Shown here one piece after another: positions 6,029-14,949 of a stretch of 64,000 nucleotides of DNA; position 1 is the stretch's first letter, and every line of letters starts with the position of its first letter. The stretch lies in contig NZ_JBLWFT010000004.1 of the NCBI RefSeq assembly GCF_048323695.1, positions 1 through 64,000 of the forward strand. The letters are read 5' to 3'. The DNA comes from Aquisalimonas sp007126095 (lineage in GTDB: Bacteria > Pseudomonadota > Gammaproteobacteria > Nitrococcales > Aquisalimonadaceae). The notes below the pieces were generated by a model. The model made no database searches. It was not told the DNA's origin and was given only the letters and a program-made list of their open reading frames with translations. Both the position numbers and the translations under genes were made by a program.

Positions 6029-7264
6029 ATGGTGGCGATACTGGGGTATTCGCGCCGGCAGATCTTCGCGGCCGTCCGCGAGATGTACACCGCGGTGGCC
6101 GCGTCGCCGGATGACCATTTCCATTTCCCCGTGGGCCGATCGGCCGCAAGCGCCATCGGCTACCCATCCGAGCAGCTCGACCGTCTCCCCGCCACCGCCG
6201 CAAACGCCTTCGCCGGCGTCGGCTACCCGTTCTCCGGCGGCGCGATCCGGCCCGGGGACACCACCCTGGACATCGGCGCCGGCGCTGGCAACGACGCCCT
6301 GATCGCCGCACAGCTCACGGGCGATGCCGGCCACGTGATCGCCCTTGACCTCACCCGCGGCATGACCCGGCGCATTCACGCCGCAGTCCGCGAAGCCGGC
6401 GTGGCCAACGTGAGCGTCATGGAAGCCTCGGCGGAGCGCCTGCCGCTGGCCGATGAGACTGTCGACAGCATCACCAGCAACGGCGCCCTGAACCTGGTCC
6501 CGGACAAGCGCCGCGCGGTGGCCGAGATGTTCCGGGTGCTGCGGCCGGGCGGTCGCCTGCAAATCGCGGACGTGGTCATCCGTCGCCCGGTGACCGTGGA
6601 CTGCAGCGACGACCCGCGCCTTTGGGTGGAGTGCGTGGTGGGCGCCACGGTGGACGAGGACCTGCTGGCCCTGTTCCGTGACGCCGGTTTCGAGGACATT
6701 CACATTGTCCGCTCGCTGGACTATTTCGCCCACAGCCCCAGCGCCCAGACCCGCGAGATCGCCGCAAGCTTCGGTGCGCACGCCGTGGAACTGGCCATGC
6801 AGCGGGGGGAACGGCCACCGGGCGCCCTCTGGCACTGGGCGCGCCGCCTGAACCCGGTGCGCGGCGTGAAATCCCTCTGGCGCCGTGGTGTCGTCGGCGT
6901 CGCCAGTCTCGGCCTGGCACTGCTCACCTGCTACGGCACCCTGGCGGCACTGGGCATGCTGGCGGCCATGGGGGCCGGCGTCGGCGTCAACGAAGGGCTG
7001 TGGGCCGCCCTGATCGCCCTGTTCACCGCACTGACCGTCGCGGCCATCGCCCCGGGCATCCGCTATCACCGCAATGCCGCGCCCGTGGTCGTGGCTACGG
7101 CGGGCGCGCTGGTGGTGTGCTATGCCCTGTTCGTGCACTACACCATGGCCGTGGAACTGGCAGGCTTCCTCGCCCTGGCCGTGGGCGTCGGCTGGGACAT
7201 GCTCCTGCGCCGGCGAGCCCAGGCGCGGGTGCTGGGCGTGCAGGGGGCGTCCGGCGCTCGGTGA
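6029..7264 (+). CDS. ArsM-like methyltransferase fused to MerC-like membrane domain
   Basis: A 411-residue two-part protein. Residues 1-230 are a SAM methyltransferase paralogous to the one at 4138: shared HFPVGR, IGYP and FAGVGYP, SAM motif LDIGAGAG (80-87), and SNGALNLVPDK (150-160) in place of the ArsM SNCVINL motif. Residues about 285-392 hold four membrane helices, LLTCYGTLAALGML first, in the pattern of MerC-type mercury transporters; there is one Cys in helix 1 and one in helix 3. GGAGG precedes the ATG at 6029. It is the third gene of the sigma/anti-sigma operon. Methylation coupled to movement of a small toxic species across the membrane is a reasonable hypothesis. The MerC assignment is by eye. 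Confidence 0.82.
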   Translation: MVAILGYSRRQIFAAVREMYTAVAASPDDHFHFPVGRSAASAIGYPSEQLDRLPATAANAFAGVGYPFSGGAIRPGDTTLDIGAGAGNDALIAAQLTGDAGHVIALDLTRGMTRRIHAAVREAGVANVSVMEASAERLPLADETVDSITSNGALNLVPDKRRAVAEMFRVLRPGGRLQIADVVIRRPVTVDCSDDPRLWVECVVGATVDEDLLALFRDAGFEDIHIVRSLDYFAHSPSAQTREIAASFGAHAVELAMQRGERPPGALWHWARRLNPVRGVKSLWRRGVVGVASLGLALLTCYGTLAALGMLAAMGAGVGVNEGLWAALIALFTALTVAAIAPGIRYHRNAAPVVVATAGALVVCYALFVHYTMAVELAGFLALAVGVGWDMLLRRRAQARVLGVQGASGAR

Positions 7265-7281
7265 TACGGTCGCGCCGCCGG

Positions 7282-8367
7282 CTACCGCTGGCCGCTGGGC
7301 GCCTTCTTGCGGGCCGTTGCTTTCTTGCCGCTGGTCGATGCTTTCGTCCCGCCCGACGCCGCCTTGGTGCGGGCCTGCCCCTTGCCCGCCGCCGACTTCG
7401 TCTTGCTGCCCGGGCCATTCTCGCGCCGCGGTGCGCGCGCCGGCCTGTCCGGCTCCGGCACCGGGATGGCGCGCAGATGGTCCTGTTCGCAGCGGGTCAA
7501 CGCCACCTTGGCATCGGGGTGCTCGTCGGCGATCCAGACACTCTGATCACCCACCCATTCGCCCGCTTCCACCGACTTGACGAAATCGCCGATCAGTCGA
7601 CTGGTCAGCTCCGGGATCTCCAGGGTGAAGGCATGACACACCCGCGGCACGAGAATCAGCCGTGACGAACGGATATGGCGGCGCATGATGTCGTGCAGAT
7701 GGCGCGGCGTGAGGTAGTCGAACTCGCCGTTCATGATCAGCGTCGGGCAGTCGATGGAGGCGAGCTCCGGCGTCAGCGAGCGGAAATCCGACAGCGACTC
7801 CATGAGATTCTGGATGCCGTAGAGCTCGTTGGTGGATGCCCCCACGCGCTTGATCAGGTGCACCAGATCGCGGTTGGCGGCGATGTACTGGTTGCTGAAA
7901 TTCAGCGGCATCAGCAGGTCCAGGTAGAACTCGAACCCCACCCGCGCGAGCCCCTGATAGAGGTTGACCGCGTGGCCTTCCAGCTGCGGGTCCAGCTCCG
8001 AGAAGGTGCTCACGGGCAGCAGCCCGCCAATGCGCTGCGGGTAGCGGATGGCGTACTTCAGGGCCACCACACCACCAAAGGAGATGCCGAACACGTAGGG
8101 TCGCTCAATGCCCAGGTGGGCATGCAGCGCCGCCAGCATGGTGGCGTGGTCGTCGAAGTCGGCCCCGAGCACCGGCTTGGACGACGCCCCCTGGCCCACC
8201 ATGTCGTAGGTGAGCACGCGGCAGCCGCGGGCGGGCAGCAGCTCGAAATAGGGTGCCCAGTGGTTGGTGCGCATGGAGAGCCCGTTGACGATGGTCACCA
8301 CCGGGTCACCCTCGCGCCCGTGCAGCTCGTAGTACAGGGACTTGCCCTCGTGCTCGAAGCTCGGCAT
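7282..8367 (-). CDS. Alpha/beta hydrolase with Lys/Ala-rich H1-like tail
   Basis: Residues 1-275 form a normal alpha/beta hydrolase. The oxyanion region is VNGLSMRTNHW, the nucleophile Ser96 sits in GISFGG, the acid is Asp217 in GEFDYL, and the base is His245 in VCHAF. Residues about 302-361 are a low-complexity tail of Lys, Ala, Gly, Ser and Thr (for example KKATARKKAPSGQR). It is like the histone-H1-like tails of AlgP or the PHA phasin PhaF, which bind nucleic acid. The gene starts directly after the stop of the preceding gene (TGAATG), so the two proteins are probably made together. An acetoacetyl-CoA reductase at 45770 makes polyester metabolism possible, but no specific substrate can be assigned. 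Confidence 0.8.
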   Translation of the reverse strand: MPSFEHEGKSLYYELHGREGDPVVTIVNGLSMRTNHWAPYFELLPARGCRVLTYDMVGQGASSKPVLGADFDDHATMLAALHAHLGIERPYVFGISFGGVVALKYAIRYPQRIGGLLPVSTFSELDPQLEGHAVNLYQGLARVGFEFYLDLLMPLNFSNQYIAANRDLVHLIKRVGASTNELYGIQNLMESLSDFRSLTPELASIDCPTLIMNGEFDYLTPRHLHDIMRRHIRSSRLILVPRVCHAFTLEIPELTSRLIGDFVKSVEAGEWVGDQSVWIADEHPDAKVALTRCEQDHLRAIPVPEPDRPARAPRRENGPGSKTKSAAGKGQARTKAASGGTKASTSGKKATARKKAPSGQR

Positions 8368-9021
8368 TCAGTCGCTCTCCTCTTCCAGACCCTTGCCGGG
8401 CGGTTGCCCGAGGGTCGCCAGGAGCTGGGCGAAACAGGCCTCGACGCGCTCGCGCTGGGTCTCCACCAGCCGCTCGCGCTCCTGCCGTGACAGGCCGGCA
8501 TCCAGGTCCTTGAGCATGCGGATCTGCGTCTGGATCTGGCGCCCGTTCTCGTCCTCGATGGCCTTGAGCGCGCTCAGGAACGGATCGGCCTCCACATCCA
8601 CGGCGGGCGGCACCAGCGGCATGAAACGCAGCACCGACATGAACGCGTGGCTGAGCGCGAGGTAGCTGTAGAAGCGTTCGTCTACTTCGAAAAACCCCGG
8701 CAGGTAACGGGCCGCCTCGGTGCGGGACCACAGGTCCATGCTCAGGGTCGCCGCCTCCATGTAGATCAACGACTGGGACGACCACTGGGTGGCCCGGCCC
8801 AGCAGGGTGGTGAGTTCAAGCTCGCGGTAGTACTGGCCGTGGAGAAACCGGTACGGCAGCCAGTCCACCGGCTGCCATTCGAGCTTGGCGAGCACGGCGA
8901 CGTTGATCCCCTTGACCGCCTGCAGATACAGCGCGATGCGTGTCTGGTCGTCGGCATCCGGCGTACCGTTGCGGAAGTGGCGCTTGACCCGGCGCTGCTG
9001 TTCCTCGAAGGACGGACTCAT
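8368..9021 (-). CDS. Conserved helical protein of unknown function
   Basis: A 217-residue soluble, mostly helical protein that I do not recognise. It is rich in aromatic residues in the middle (WLPYRFLHGQYYRELELTTL) and ends in an acidic tail. A strong GGGGAG precedes the ATG at 9021. Its stop abuts the start of the tailed hydrolase, which implies translational coupling and a shared role. The helical character and coupling to a hydrolase with a phasin-like tail suggest a granule- or membrane-associated partner, but no motif supports this directly. Confidence 0.7.
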   Translation of the reverse strand: MSPSFEEQQRRVKRHFRNGTPDADDQTRIALYLQAVKGINVAVLAKLEWQPVDWLPYRFLHGQYYRELELTTLLGRATQWSSQSLIYMEAATLSMDLWSRTEAARYLPGFFEVDERFYSYLALSHAFMSVLRFMPLVPPAVDVEADPFLSALKAIEDENGRQIQTQIRMLKDLDAGLSRQERERLVETQRERVEACFAQLLATLGQPPGKGLEEESD

Positions 9022-9176
9022 CGATTACTCCCCTTGCCCTGTGGCTGACGCCCCGCAGGCAGTCTAACGGATACCGCCGCTGCAGGGCATACGGCATGCC
9101 GCTGTCAGGGTGCACTCCGGCAGCGCAACTCGTATGCTGGGAGAAGCCGGACACCAACAAGAAGGGGCCGCAACCC

Positions 9177-12100
9177 ATGCGAACCGGACCGGAAGGGCGC
9201 AAGCGGGAACTGCTGGACGCAGTGGAGCAACGGATCGACGAGCGCTGGCCCAGGGAGGCGTGTGAAACGATCAAGGGACTGGTCCGCGGGTACTACCTGC
9301 GCGTCGCGGCGGAAGACATGGTGCAGCGGGACCCGGCCGACCTCTACGGCGCGGTGCTCTCCCACTGGCATCTCGCCCGGCGGCGGCGCCCGGGACAGGC
9401 CCGGATCCACGTCTACAACCCGGAGACGGAGCAACACGGCTGGGAATCGAGCCACACGATCGTGCAGATCATCTGCGACGACCAGCCCTTTCTGGTGGAC
9501 TCGGTCGCCATGGCCCTCAACCGGCACAACCTCACCGTGCACCTGATCATCCATCCCATCATCGTGGCCCGGCGTAACGCCCAGGGGGAGATCGAACAGG
9601 TCAACCCGGACGCCGCCGAGGAGAAGGCGGGCGTTCGGGAGGCGTGGATGCATTTCGAGGTGGACCGCCAGAGCAGCCGCGAGACCATGGACGCCGTCCA
9701 CGACGACGTCCAGCACGTCCTGGACGACGTGGAACAGGTGGTGGCGGACTGGAAGGGCATGCGCGAGCGCATCGCAGAGGCGCGGTCCCAGCTTGCCGGG
9801 ACCGCACCCGCCGGGCCGGATCGGGACGAAAGCCTGGCCTTCCTCGACTGGCTGGCAGAGGACCATTTCACCTTTCTGGGCTACCGCTGCTACGACCTGG
9901 AGCGCCAGGGCCGCAAGGACGCCCTGACACCGGTCAAGGGCTCGGGGCTCGGCATCCTGCGACGGCTGTCCGGCAAGGGGTCGTCGGAGAGCTTCAACGC
10001 ACTGCCGGCGGCGGTAAAGGCCCTGGCGCGCGACCCGGAGACCCTGATCCTGACCAAGTCCAACCACCGGGCCACGGTGCACCGGCCCGGCTACATGGAC
10101 TACGTGGGCGTGAAACGGCTGGACGCCGACGGCAAGGTCATCGGCGAACACCGCTTCCTGGGGCTGTACACCTCGGCGGCCTACAACCGCAATCCACGCG
10201 AGATTCCGTTGCTGCGGCGCAAGATCCAGACGGTCATGGAGCGCGCCGACCTGCCCTATCCCGGTCACGCGAGCAAGGCGCTGATCAACATCCTGGAGAC
10301 CTATCCGCGCGACGAACTGTTCCAGATTCATCCGGACACCCTGCACGACATCGCCATGGGCATCCTGCAGCTGCAGGACCGCCAGCAGGTGCGGTTGTTC
10401 GTCCGCCACGACACCTACCGCCGGTTCGTCTCCTGCCTGGTGTTCGCGCCCCGGGACCGTTACAACACGGATGTGCGCCAGCGCATGCAGAGCCTGCTGG
10501 AATCGGCGTTCCAGTCCGAGCACTCGGAGTTCACGGTCAACCTGTCGGAATCCGTGCTGGCGCGCATTCACTTCATCCTGCACGTGAGCCCCGGCGCCGA
10601 TCTGGAACAGGATCACCAGGAGCTGGAGCGCCGCCTGGCAGCCACCGTGCGCGCATGGACCGACGATCTGCACGAAGCGCTGCGCGAGTACTACGGCGAG
10701 GCGCGCGGCAACAGCCTTTACGAGCGTTACGGTCAGGGCTTCGGCGCGGCGTATCGCGAGGACACGTCGGCCCGGGCCGCCGCCCACGACATCGAGCGGC
10801 TGGAACAGCTGGACACCGACGCCAACCTGAACATCGTGCTCTACCGCCCGCTCGAGGCACCCGAAGACCGCCTGCGGCTGCGGCTCTACCACCGCGGCGA
10901 CAGCGTCACCCTCTCCGACGCCATGCCCATTCTCGAGAACATGGGCGTGCAGGTGCTCGACGAGCGCCCCTACGTGGTCCATGCCACGGGCAATGACCAG
11001 CCCGCATGGATCCACGATTTCGGCCTCCGCTACCCCGGCGGCGACCTGGACGTGGAGCAGGTGCGGGAATACTTCGAGCAGGCTTTCGGCGCCGTGTGGC
11101 GGCGACAGGCGGATGACGACGGCTTCAACCATCTGGTCCTCGCCGCCCGGCTGGCCTGGGACGAAATCGTGGTGCTGCGCGCCTACAGCCGCTACCTGCG
11201 CCAGGCTGGCACCGCCTACAGCCAGGCGTACATGGAGGAAACACTCGCCAACAACCCGCGCATCACGCGGCTGTTGATCCGCCTGTTCCACAACCGCTTC
11301 GATCCGGACCGGGTGGACGCCAAGCGCGCCGGGCGCATGGCCGAGCAGATTGAGCGCGCGCTGCACGACGTCCCCAGCCTGGACGAGGACCGCATGCTGC
11401 GCCGGCTGCTCGCCGCGATTCAGGCCACCGTCCGCACCAACGCCTACCAACGCGACCGCGACGGCCGGCGCCACGCGTACCTCAGCCTCAAGCTGATCCC
11501 GGAACGCATTCCGGAGATGCCCAAACCGTGGCCCGCCTTCGAGATCTACGTCTACTCGCCACGTACCGAGGGCGTACACCTGCGCGGCGGCAAGGTGGCC
11601 CGGGGCGGGCTGCGCTGGTCGGAGCGCAAGGAAGACTACCGCACCGAAGTACTGGGGCTGATGAAGGCGCAGATGGTGAAGAACGCCGTCATCGTGCCCG
11701 TGGGCGCCAAGGGCGGGTTCGTGGCCAAGCAGCTGCCGGAGGAGCGCGACGCCCAGCCGGCAGAGGTGCAGGCCTGTTATCGCCTGTTCATCCGCGGCCT
11801 GCTGGACGTCACCGACAACTACGTGGGCGATGCCGTGGAGCCACCACCGCGGGTCGTGCGCCACGACGAGGACGACCCTTACCTGGTGGTCGCCGCCGAC
11901 AAGGGCACGGCCACGTTCTCCGATATCGCCAACGGCCTGGCGGAGGAGTACGGTTTCTGGCTCCGCGACGCCTTTGCATCGGGTGGCTCCAACGGCTACG
12001 ACCACAAGAAGATGGGGATCACGGCCCGCGGCGCCTGGGTGGCGGTCATGCGGCATTTCCGTGAGCTGGGGCAAGACACCCAGCGTCAGCCGTTCACCGT

Positions 12101-14033
12101 GGCCGGCGTGGGGGACATGTCCGGTGACGTCTTCGGCAACGGCATGCTGCTGTCCGAGCAGATCCGCCTGGTGGCCGCCTTTGACCACCGCCATATCTTC
12201 ATCGACCCGGAACCGGATCCGGCCACCGGCTACGCCGAGCGAAAACGCCTGTTCGACAAGGCCCGGTCGAGCTGGGACGACTACAACCGCAAGCTCCTCT
12301 CCCGCGGTGGCGGCGTCTATCCGCGCAGCGCCAAGTCCATCGAGCTGAGTCCCGAGGCCCGCGACGCACTGGGCATCGACGAGCAGCAGATGGCGCCCAA
12401 CCAGCTCATGCAGGCCATCCTCAAGGCGCCCGTGGACCTCTTCTGGAACGGCGGCATCGGCACCTACATCAAGTCGGTGGAGGAGACCCACCTGGACGTG
12501 GGCGACCGCGCCAACGATCCCGTGCGGGTGGACGCGGCGCAGCTCCGCTGCAAGGTGGTCGGCGAAGGCGGCAACCTCGGCGTCACGCAGCTGGGCCGCA
12601 TCGAGTTCGCCCGCAACGGCGGCCGCATCAATACCGACGCCATCGACAACGCCGGCGGCGTCAGCTGCTCGGACCACGAGGTCAACATCAAGATTCTGCT
12701 CAACGAGGAGATGGAGCGTGGCGACCTCACCGAGAAACAGCGCAAGCGCCTGCTGGCGGACATGTCCGACGAAGTGGCGCGGCTGGTGCTGGAGGACAAC
12801 TACCGCCAGACCGAGGCTCTGAGCACCATGGAGTACCGGGCGCCGGAGCTGCTCGGCGAACATGCGCGCCAGATCCGGGCCCTGGAGCAGGCGGGCGAGC
12901 TGGACCGCCAGTTGGAAAGCCTGCCCGACGACATGGCCATCGAGGAGCGGGCGCAGGCGGGCTCCGGCCTGATGCGTCCGGAGCTTGCGGTGCTGCTCGC
13001 CCACGCCAAGCTGGCCGGCTTCCGCGCCCTAGTGGACACCGATCTGGTGGACGACGCCAGCCTGCAGGACGTGCTGGTGCGGTACTTTCCCTCCCCCTTG
13101 CAGGACAAGCACCGCAATCATATGCCGGACCACCGCCTGCGCCGGGAGATCATCGCCACCCAGATCACCAACGACATGCTCAACCGCATGGGCGCCGGAT
13201 TCCTCTTCCGCATGGCCGACAAGACCGGTGTACCCGCGGGCGACGTGGCACGGGCGTACTTCGCCGCACGCCGGATCTTCGGCCTGGAGCAGCTCTGGGA
13301 TGCGCTGGACACCCAGGACAACCGCATCTCCGCCGACCTCCAGCAGCAGCTGCGCCTGGACATCCTGATCCTGGCCGAACGCACGGCGCTCTGGCTGCTG
13401 CGCCACCTGCCCGGCAGCCTCTCCGACGCCCGCACCAGCGACCATCTTGCCGGCGTTGTCGCCGGTCTCGCCGGCGAACTGGACGCGCTGCTGCCGGCGC
13501 CGGACCAGGACGCCCAGGCCGAGCACGCGGCGGAGCTGGTCGCCGGGGGCGTGCCCGAGGCACTGGCCCGGGACATCGCCCAGCTCGCCCCCCTCGGCGC
13601 GGCCATGGACATCTCCCTGATTGCCGAGGACACGGGCTGCACACCCGGCCGCGCCGCCGCCGTCTACTACCAGCTGGGTCACAGCCTGGGCCTGCGCTGG
13701 CTGGATAACGCCGTGCGGGGGCTGACCACCACAACCCAGTGGGAAGAGCGTTGCCGGCTCGGCCTGGAGGACGACTTCGCGCTCTACCTGCGGCTGCTCG
13801 CCACCAGCGTGTTGCAGGGCGACGATGCCGCCCGCACCCCCGAAGAACAGGTGCAGGAGTGGCAGACCGCCATGGCCGGGCCGACCGGACGCCTGGCGCA
13901 AACCCTGGATGACATCGGCACCCTCGGTCAGCCGGATCTGTCCATGCTCACCGTCGCCGTCCAGGACCTCAAGAACGTCGCCGTGCTGTCGACACGGCGG
14001 CAGGGACAATACCAGGACAACGAAACCGCATGA
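9177..14033 (+). CDS. gdhB: NAD-specific glutamate dehydrogenase, 180-kDa type
   Basis: About 1618 residues, the usual size of the large NAD-dependent glutamate dehydrogenase (GdhB/L-GDH180 family), which deaminates glutamate to 2-oxoglutarate. The N-terminal half carries ACT-like regulatory domains. The catalytic core includes GGKVARGGLRWSERKEDYR and the active-site Lys in VPVGAKGGF (encoded near 11700-11720). Further along are the dinucleotide-binding motif VGVGDMSGDVFGNGM-like (near 12105-12145) and VVGEGGNLGVTQ (near 12556). The ATG at 9177 is chosen over one at 9096: it follows AGAAGGGG and leaves the normal N-terminus. The stop overlaps the next gene by 4 bp (ATGA). The enzyme allows growth on amino acids and complements the GlnA/NtrBC system further right. 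Confidence 0.96.
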   Translation: MRTGPEGRKRELLDAVEQRIDERWPREACETIKGLVRGYYLRVAAEDMVQRDPADLYGAVLSHWHLARRRRPGQARIHVYNPETEQHGWESSHTIVQIICDDQPFLVDSVAMALNRHNLTVHLIIHPIIVARRNAQGEIEQVNPDAAEEKAGVREAWMHFEVDRQSSRETMDAVHDDVQHVLDDVEQVVADWKGMRERIAEARSQLAGTAPAGPDRDESLAFLDWLAEDHFTFLGYRCYDLERQGRKDALTPVKGSGLGILRRLSGKGSSESFNALPAAVKALARDPETLILTKSNHRATVHRPGYMDYVGVKRLDADGKVIGEHRFLGLYTSAAYNRNPREIPLLRRKIQTVMERADLPYPGHASKALINILETYPRDELFQIHPDTLHDIAMGILQLQDRQQVRLFVRHDTYRRFVSCLVFAPRDRYNTDVRQRMQSLLESAFQSEHSEFTVNLSESVLARIHFILHVSPGADLEQDHQELERRLAATVRAWTDDLHEALREYYGEARGNSLYERYGQGFGAAYREDTSARAAAHDIERLEQLDTDANLNIVLYRPLEAPEDRLRLRLYHRGDSVTLSDAMPILENMGVQVLDERPYVVHATGNDQPAWIHDFGLRYPGGDLDVEQVREYFEQAFGAVWRRQADDDGFNHLVLAARLAWDEIVVLRAYSRYLRQAGTAYSQAYMEETLANNPRITRLLIRLFHNRFDPDRVDAKRAGRMAEQIERALHDVPSLDEDRMLRRLLAAIQATVRTNAYQRDRDGRRHAYLSLKLIPERIPEMPKPWPAFEIYVYSPRTEGVHLRGGKVARGGLRWSERKEDYRTEVLGLMKAQMVKNAVIVPVGAKGGFVAKQLPEERDAQPAEVQACYRLFIRGLLDVTDNYVGDAVEPPPRVVRHDEDDPYLVVAADKGTATFSDIANGLAEEYGFWLRDAFASGGSNGYDHKKMGITARGAWVAVMRHFRELGQDTQRQPFTVAGVGDMSGDVFGNGMLLSEQIRLVAAFDHRHIFIDPEPDPATGYAERKRLFDKARSSWDDYNRKLLSRGGGVYPRSAKSIELSPEARDALGIDEQQMAPNQLMQAILKAPVDLFWNGGIGTYIKSVEETHLDVGDRANDPVRVDAAQLRCKVVGEGGNLGVTQLGRIEFARNGGRINTDAIDNAGGVSCSDHEVNIKILLNEEMERGDLTEKQRKRLLADMSDEVARLVLEDNYRQTEALSTMEYRAPELLGEHARQIRALEQAGELDRQLESLPDDMAIEERAQAGSGLMRPELAVLLAHAKLAGFRALVDTDLVDDASLQDVLVRYFPSPLQDKHRNHMPDHRLRREIIATQITNDMLNRMGAGFLFRMADKTGVPAGDVARAYFAARRIFGLEQLWDALDTQDNRISADLQQQLRLDILILAERTALWLLRHLPGSLSDARTSDHLAGVVAGLAGELDALLPAPDQDAQAEHAAELVAGGVPEALARDIAQLAPLGAAMDISLIAEDTGCTPGRAAAVYYQLGHSLGLRWLDNAVRGLTTTTQWEERCRLGLEDDFALYLRLLATSVLQGDDAARTPEEQVQEWQTAMAGPTGRLAQTLDDIGTLGQPDLSMLTVAVQDLKNVAVLSTRRQGQYQDNETA

Positions 14034-14818
14034 GTGAAACGCTGCTGCATACCCGGATCCAGGGTGAGGGCGAGCCCGTGGTCGTCCTGCACGGCCTGTT
14101 CGGCTCCGGGACCAACTGGAACCGCATCGCACGGGACCTGGCCACTGACCATCAGGTGGTGGTCATGGACCTCCACAACCACGGCCAGTCACCCCATGTG
14201 GACACCATGGCCTACCCGGACATGGCGGCCGCCGTGGCGGACACGCTGGATCACTACGGCATCCCGCCGGGTACCGTCATCGGCCACAGCATGGGCGGCA
14301 AGGTGGCCATGGCGCTGGCGCTGACCCACCCCGAGTACGTCCGGCGCCTGCTGGTGGCGGACATCGCCCCCATCCGCTACGGCGATCACGGCCACGGGCG
14401 GCTGCTGCGCGCGCTGCAGCGCATGGACCCGCAGCGCCTGGGCTCCCGGGCCGCAGCCAGCGAAGCGCTGGCCGACGACATCCCCGAGGCGGGGCTACGG
14501 CAGTTCCTGCTCACCAACCTGGAATCGCGGGACGGCGCCTTCGCCTGGCGGATTCCGCTGCAGGCGCTGGAGGCAAACCTCCCGGTGATCGCCGATTTCC
14601 CGGCCATGGACGGCCACTACGACGGGCCGACACTGTTCCTGCACGGCGCCAACTCCGATTACGTGCCGGAGTCCGCCCACGCCGCCATCCACGCCCTGTT
14701 TCCCGCCGCCGGCATCGAGTCGCTGCCGGATGCCGGCCACTGGCTGCACGCAGAACAGCCCCGGGCGTTCCTGGAGCGGACCCGACGCTTTCTGGAGGAG
14801 GGGCGGACCGCGGCGTGA
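14030..14818 (+). CDS. YbfF-like alpha/beta-fold esterase
   Basis: A 262-residue hydrolase. Its motifs are HGLFGSGTNW (oxyanion loop), MDLHNHGQS (the YbfF-type D-NHG-S signature), nucleophile Ser87 in GHSMGG, acid in HGANSDYV, and His in GHWLHAEQP. YbfF-family enzymes hydrolyse short acyl esters and acyl-CoAs in the cytoplasm. It starts inside the stop of the glutamate dehydrogenase gene, so it is translationally coupled to it. The natural substrate is unknown. Confidence 0.9.
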   Translation: MSETLLHTRIQGEGEPVVVLHGLFGSGTNWNRIARDLATDHQVVVMDLHNHGQSPHVDTMAYPDMAAAVADTLDHYGIPPGTVIGHSMGGKVAMALALTHPEYVRRLLVADIAPIRYGDHGHGRLLRALQRMDPQRLGSRAAASEALADDIPEAGLRQFLLTNLESRDGAFAWRIPLQALEANLPVIADFPAMDGHYDGPTLFLHGANSDYVPESAHAAIHALFPAAGIESLPDAGHWLHAEQPRAFLERTRRFLEEGRTAA

Positions 14819-14837
14819 CGCCACCCACAACCGGAGA

Positions 14838-14853
14838 CTGACGCCGGCGTCAG
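14838..14853. repeat. 16-bp perfect palindrome upstream of maeB
   Basis: CTGACGCCGGCGTCAG is a perfect palindrome in the 131-bp gap between the esterase and malic enzyme. A TATGAT -10-like box follows at 14879-14884, with only a weak -35. The palindrome could be an operator for maeB or part of the esterase terminator; there is no T-run. Confidence 0.4.
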
Positions 14854-14949
14854 GTGGAAGCGCCGTGGACGCGGGCGTTATGATAGAACGCTTTCATGCC
14901 GATCCGGCCACCGACGCCGGAACGCCAACCAGATGCTGCGGAGAGAGGA

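Noticed and set aside
9105..13004. A 1299-residue open frame on the minus strand opposite the glutamate dehydrogenase gene
   Set aside because: Its composition (His, Val, Gln and Gly-rich with no motifs) is that of an antisense shadow in high-GC DNA; the plus strand carries a full known enzyme. The 1093-residue frame opposite maeB (14953-18234) and the 1045-residue frame opposite the ubi genes (33087-36224) are rejected for the same reason.
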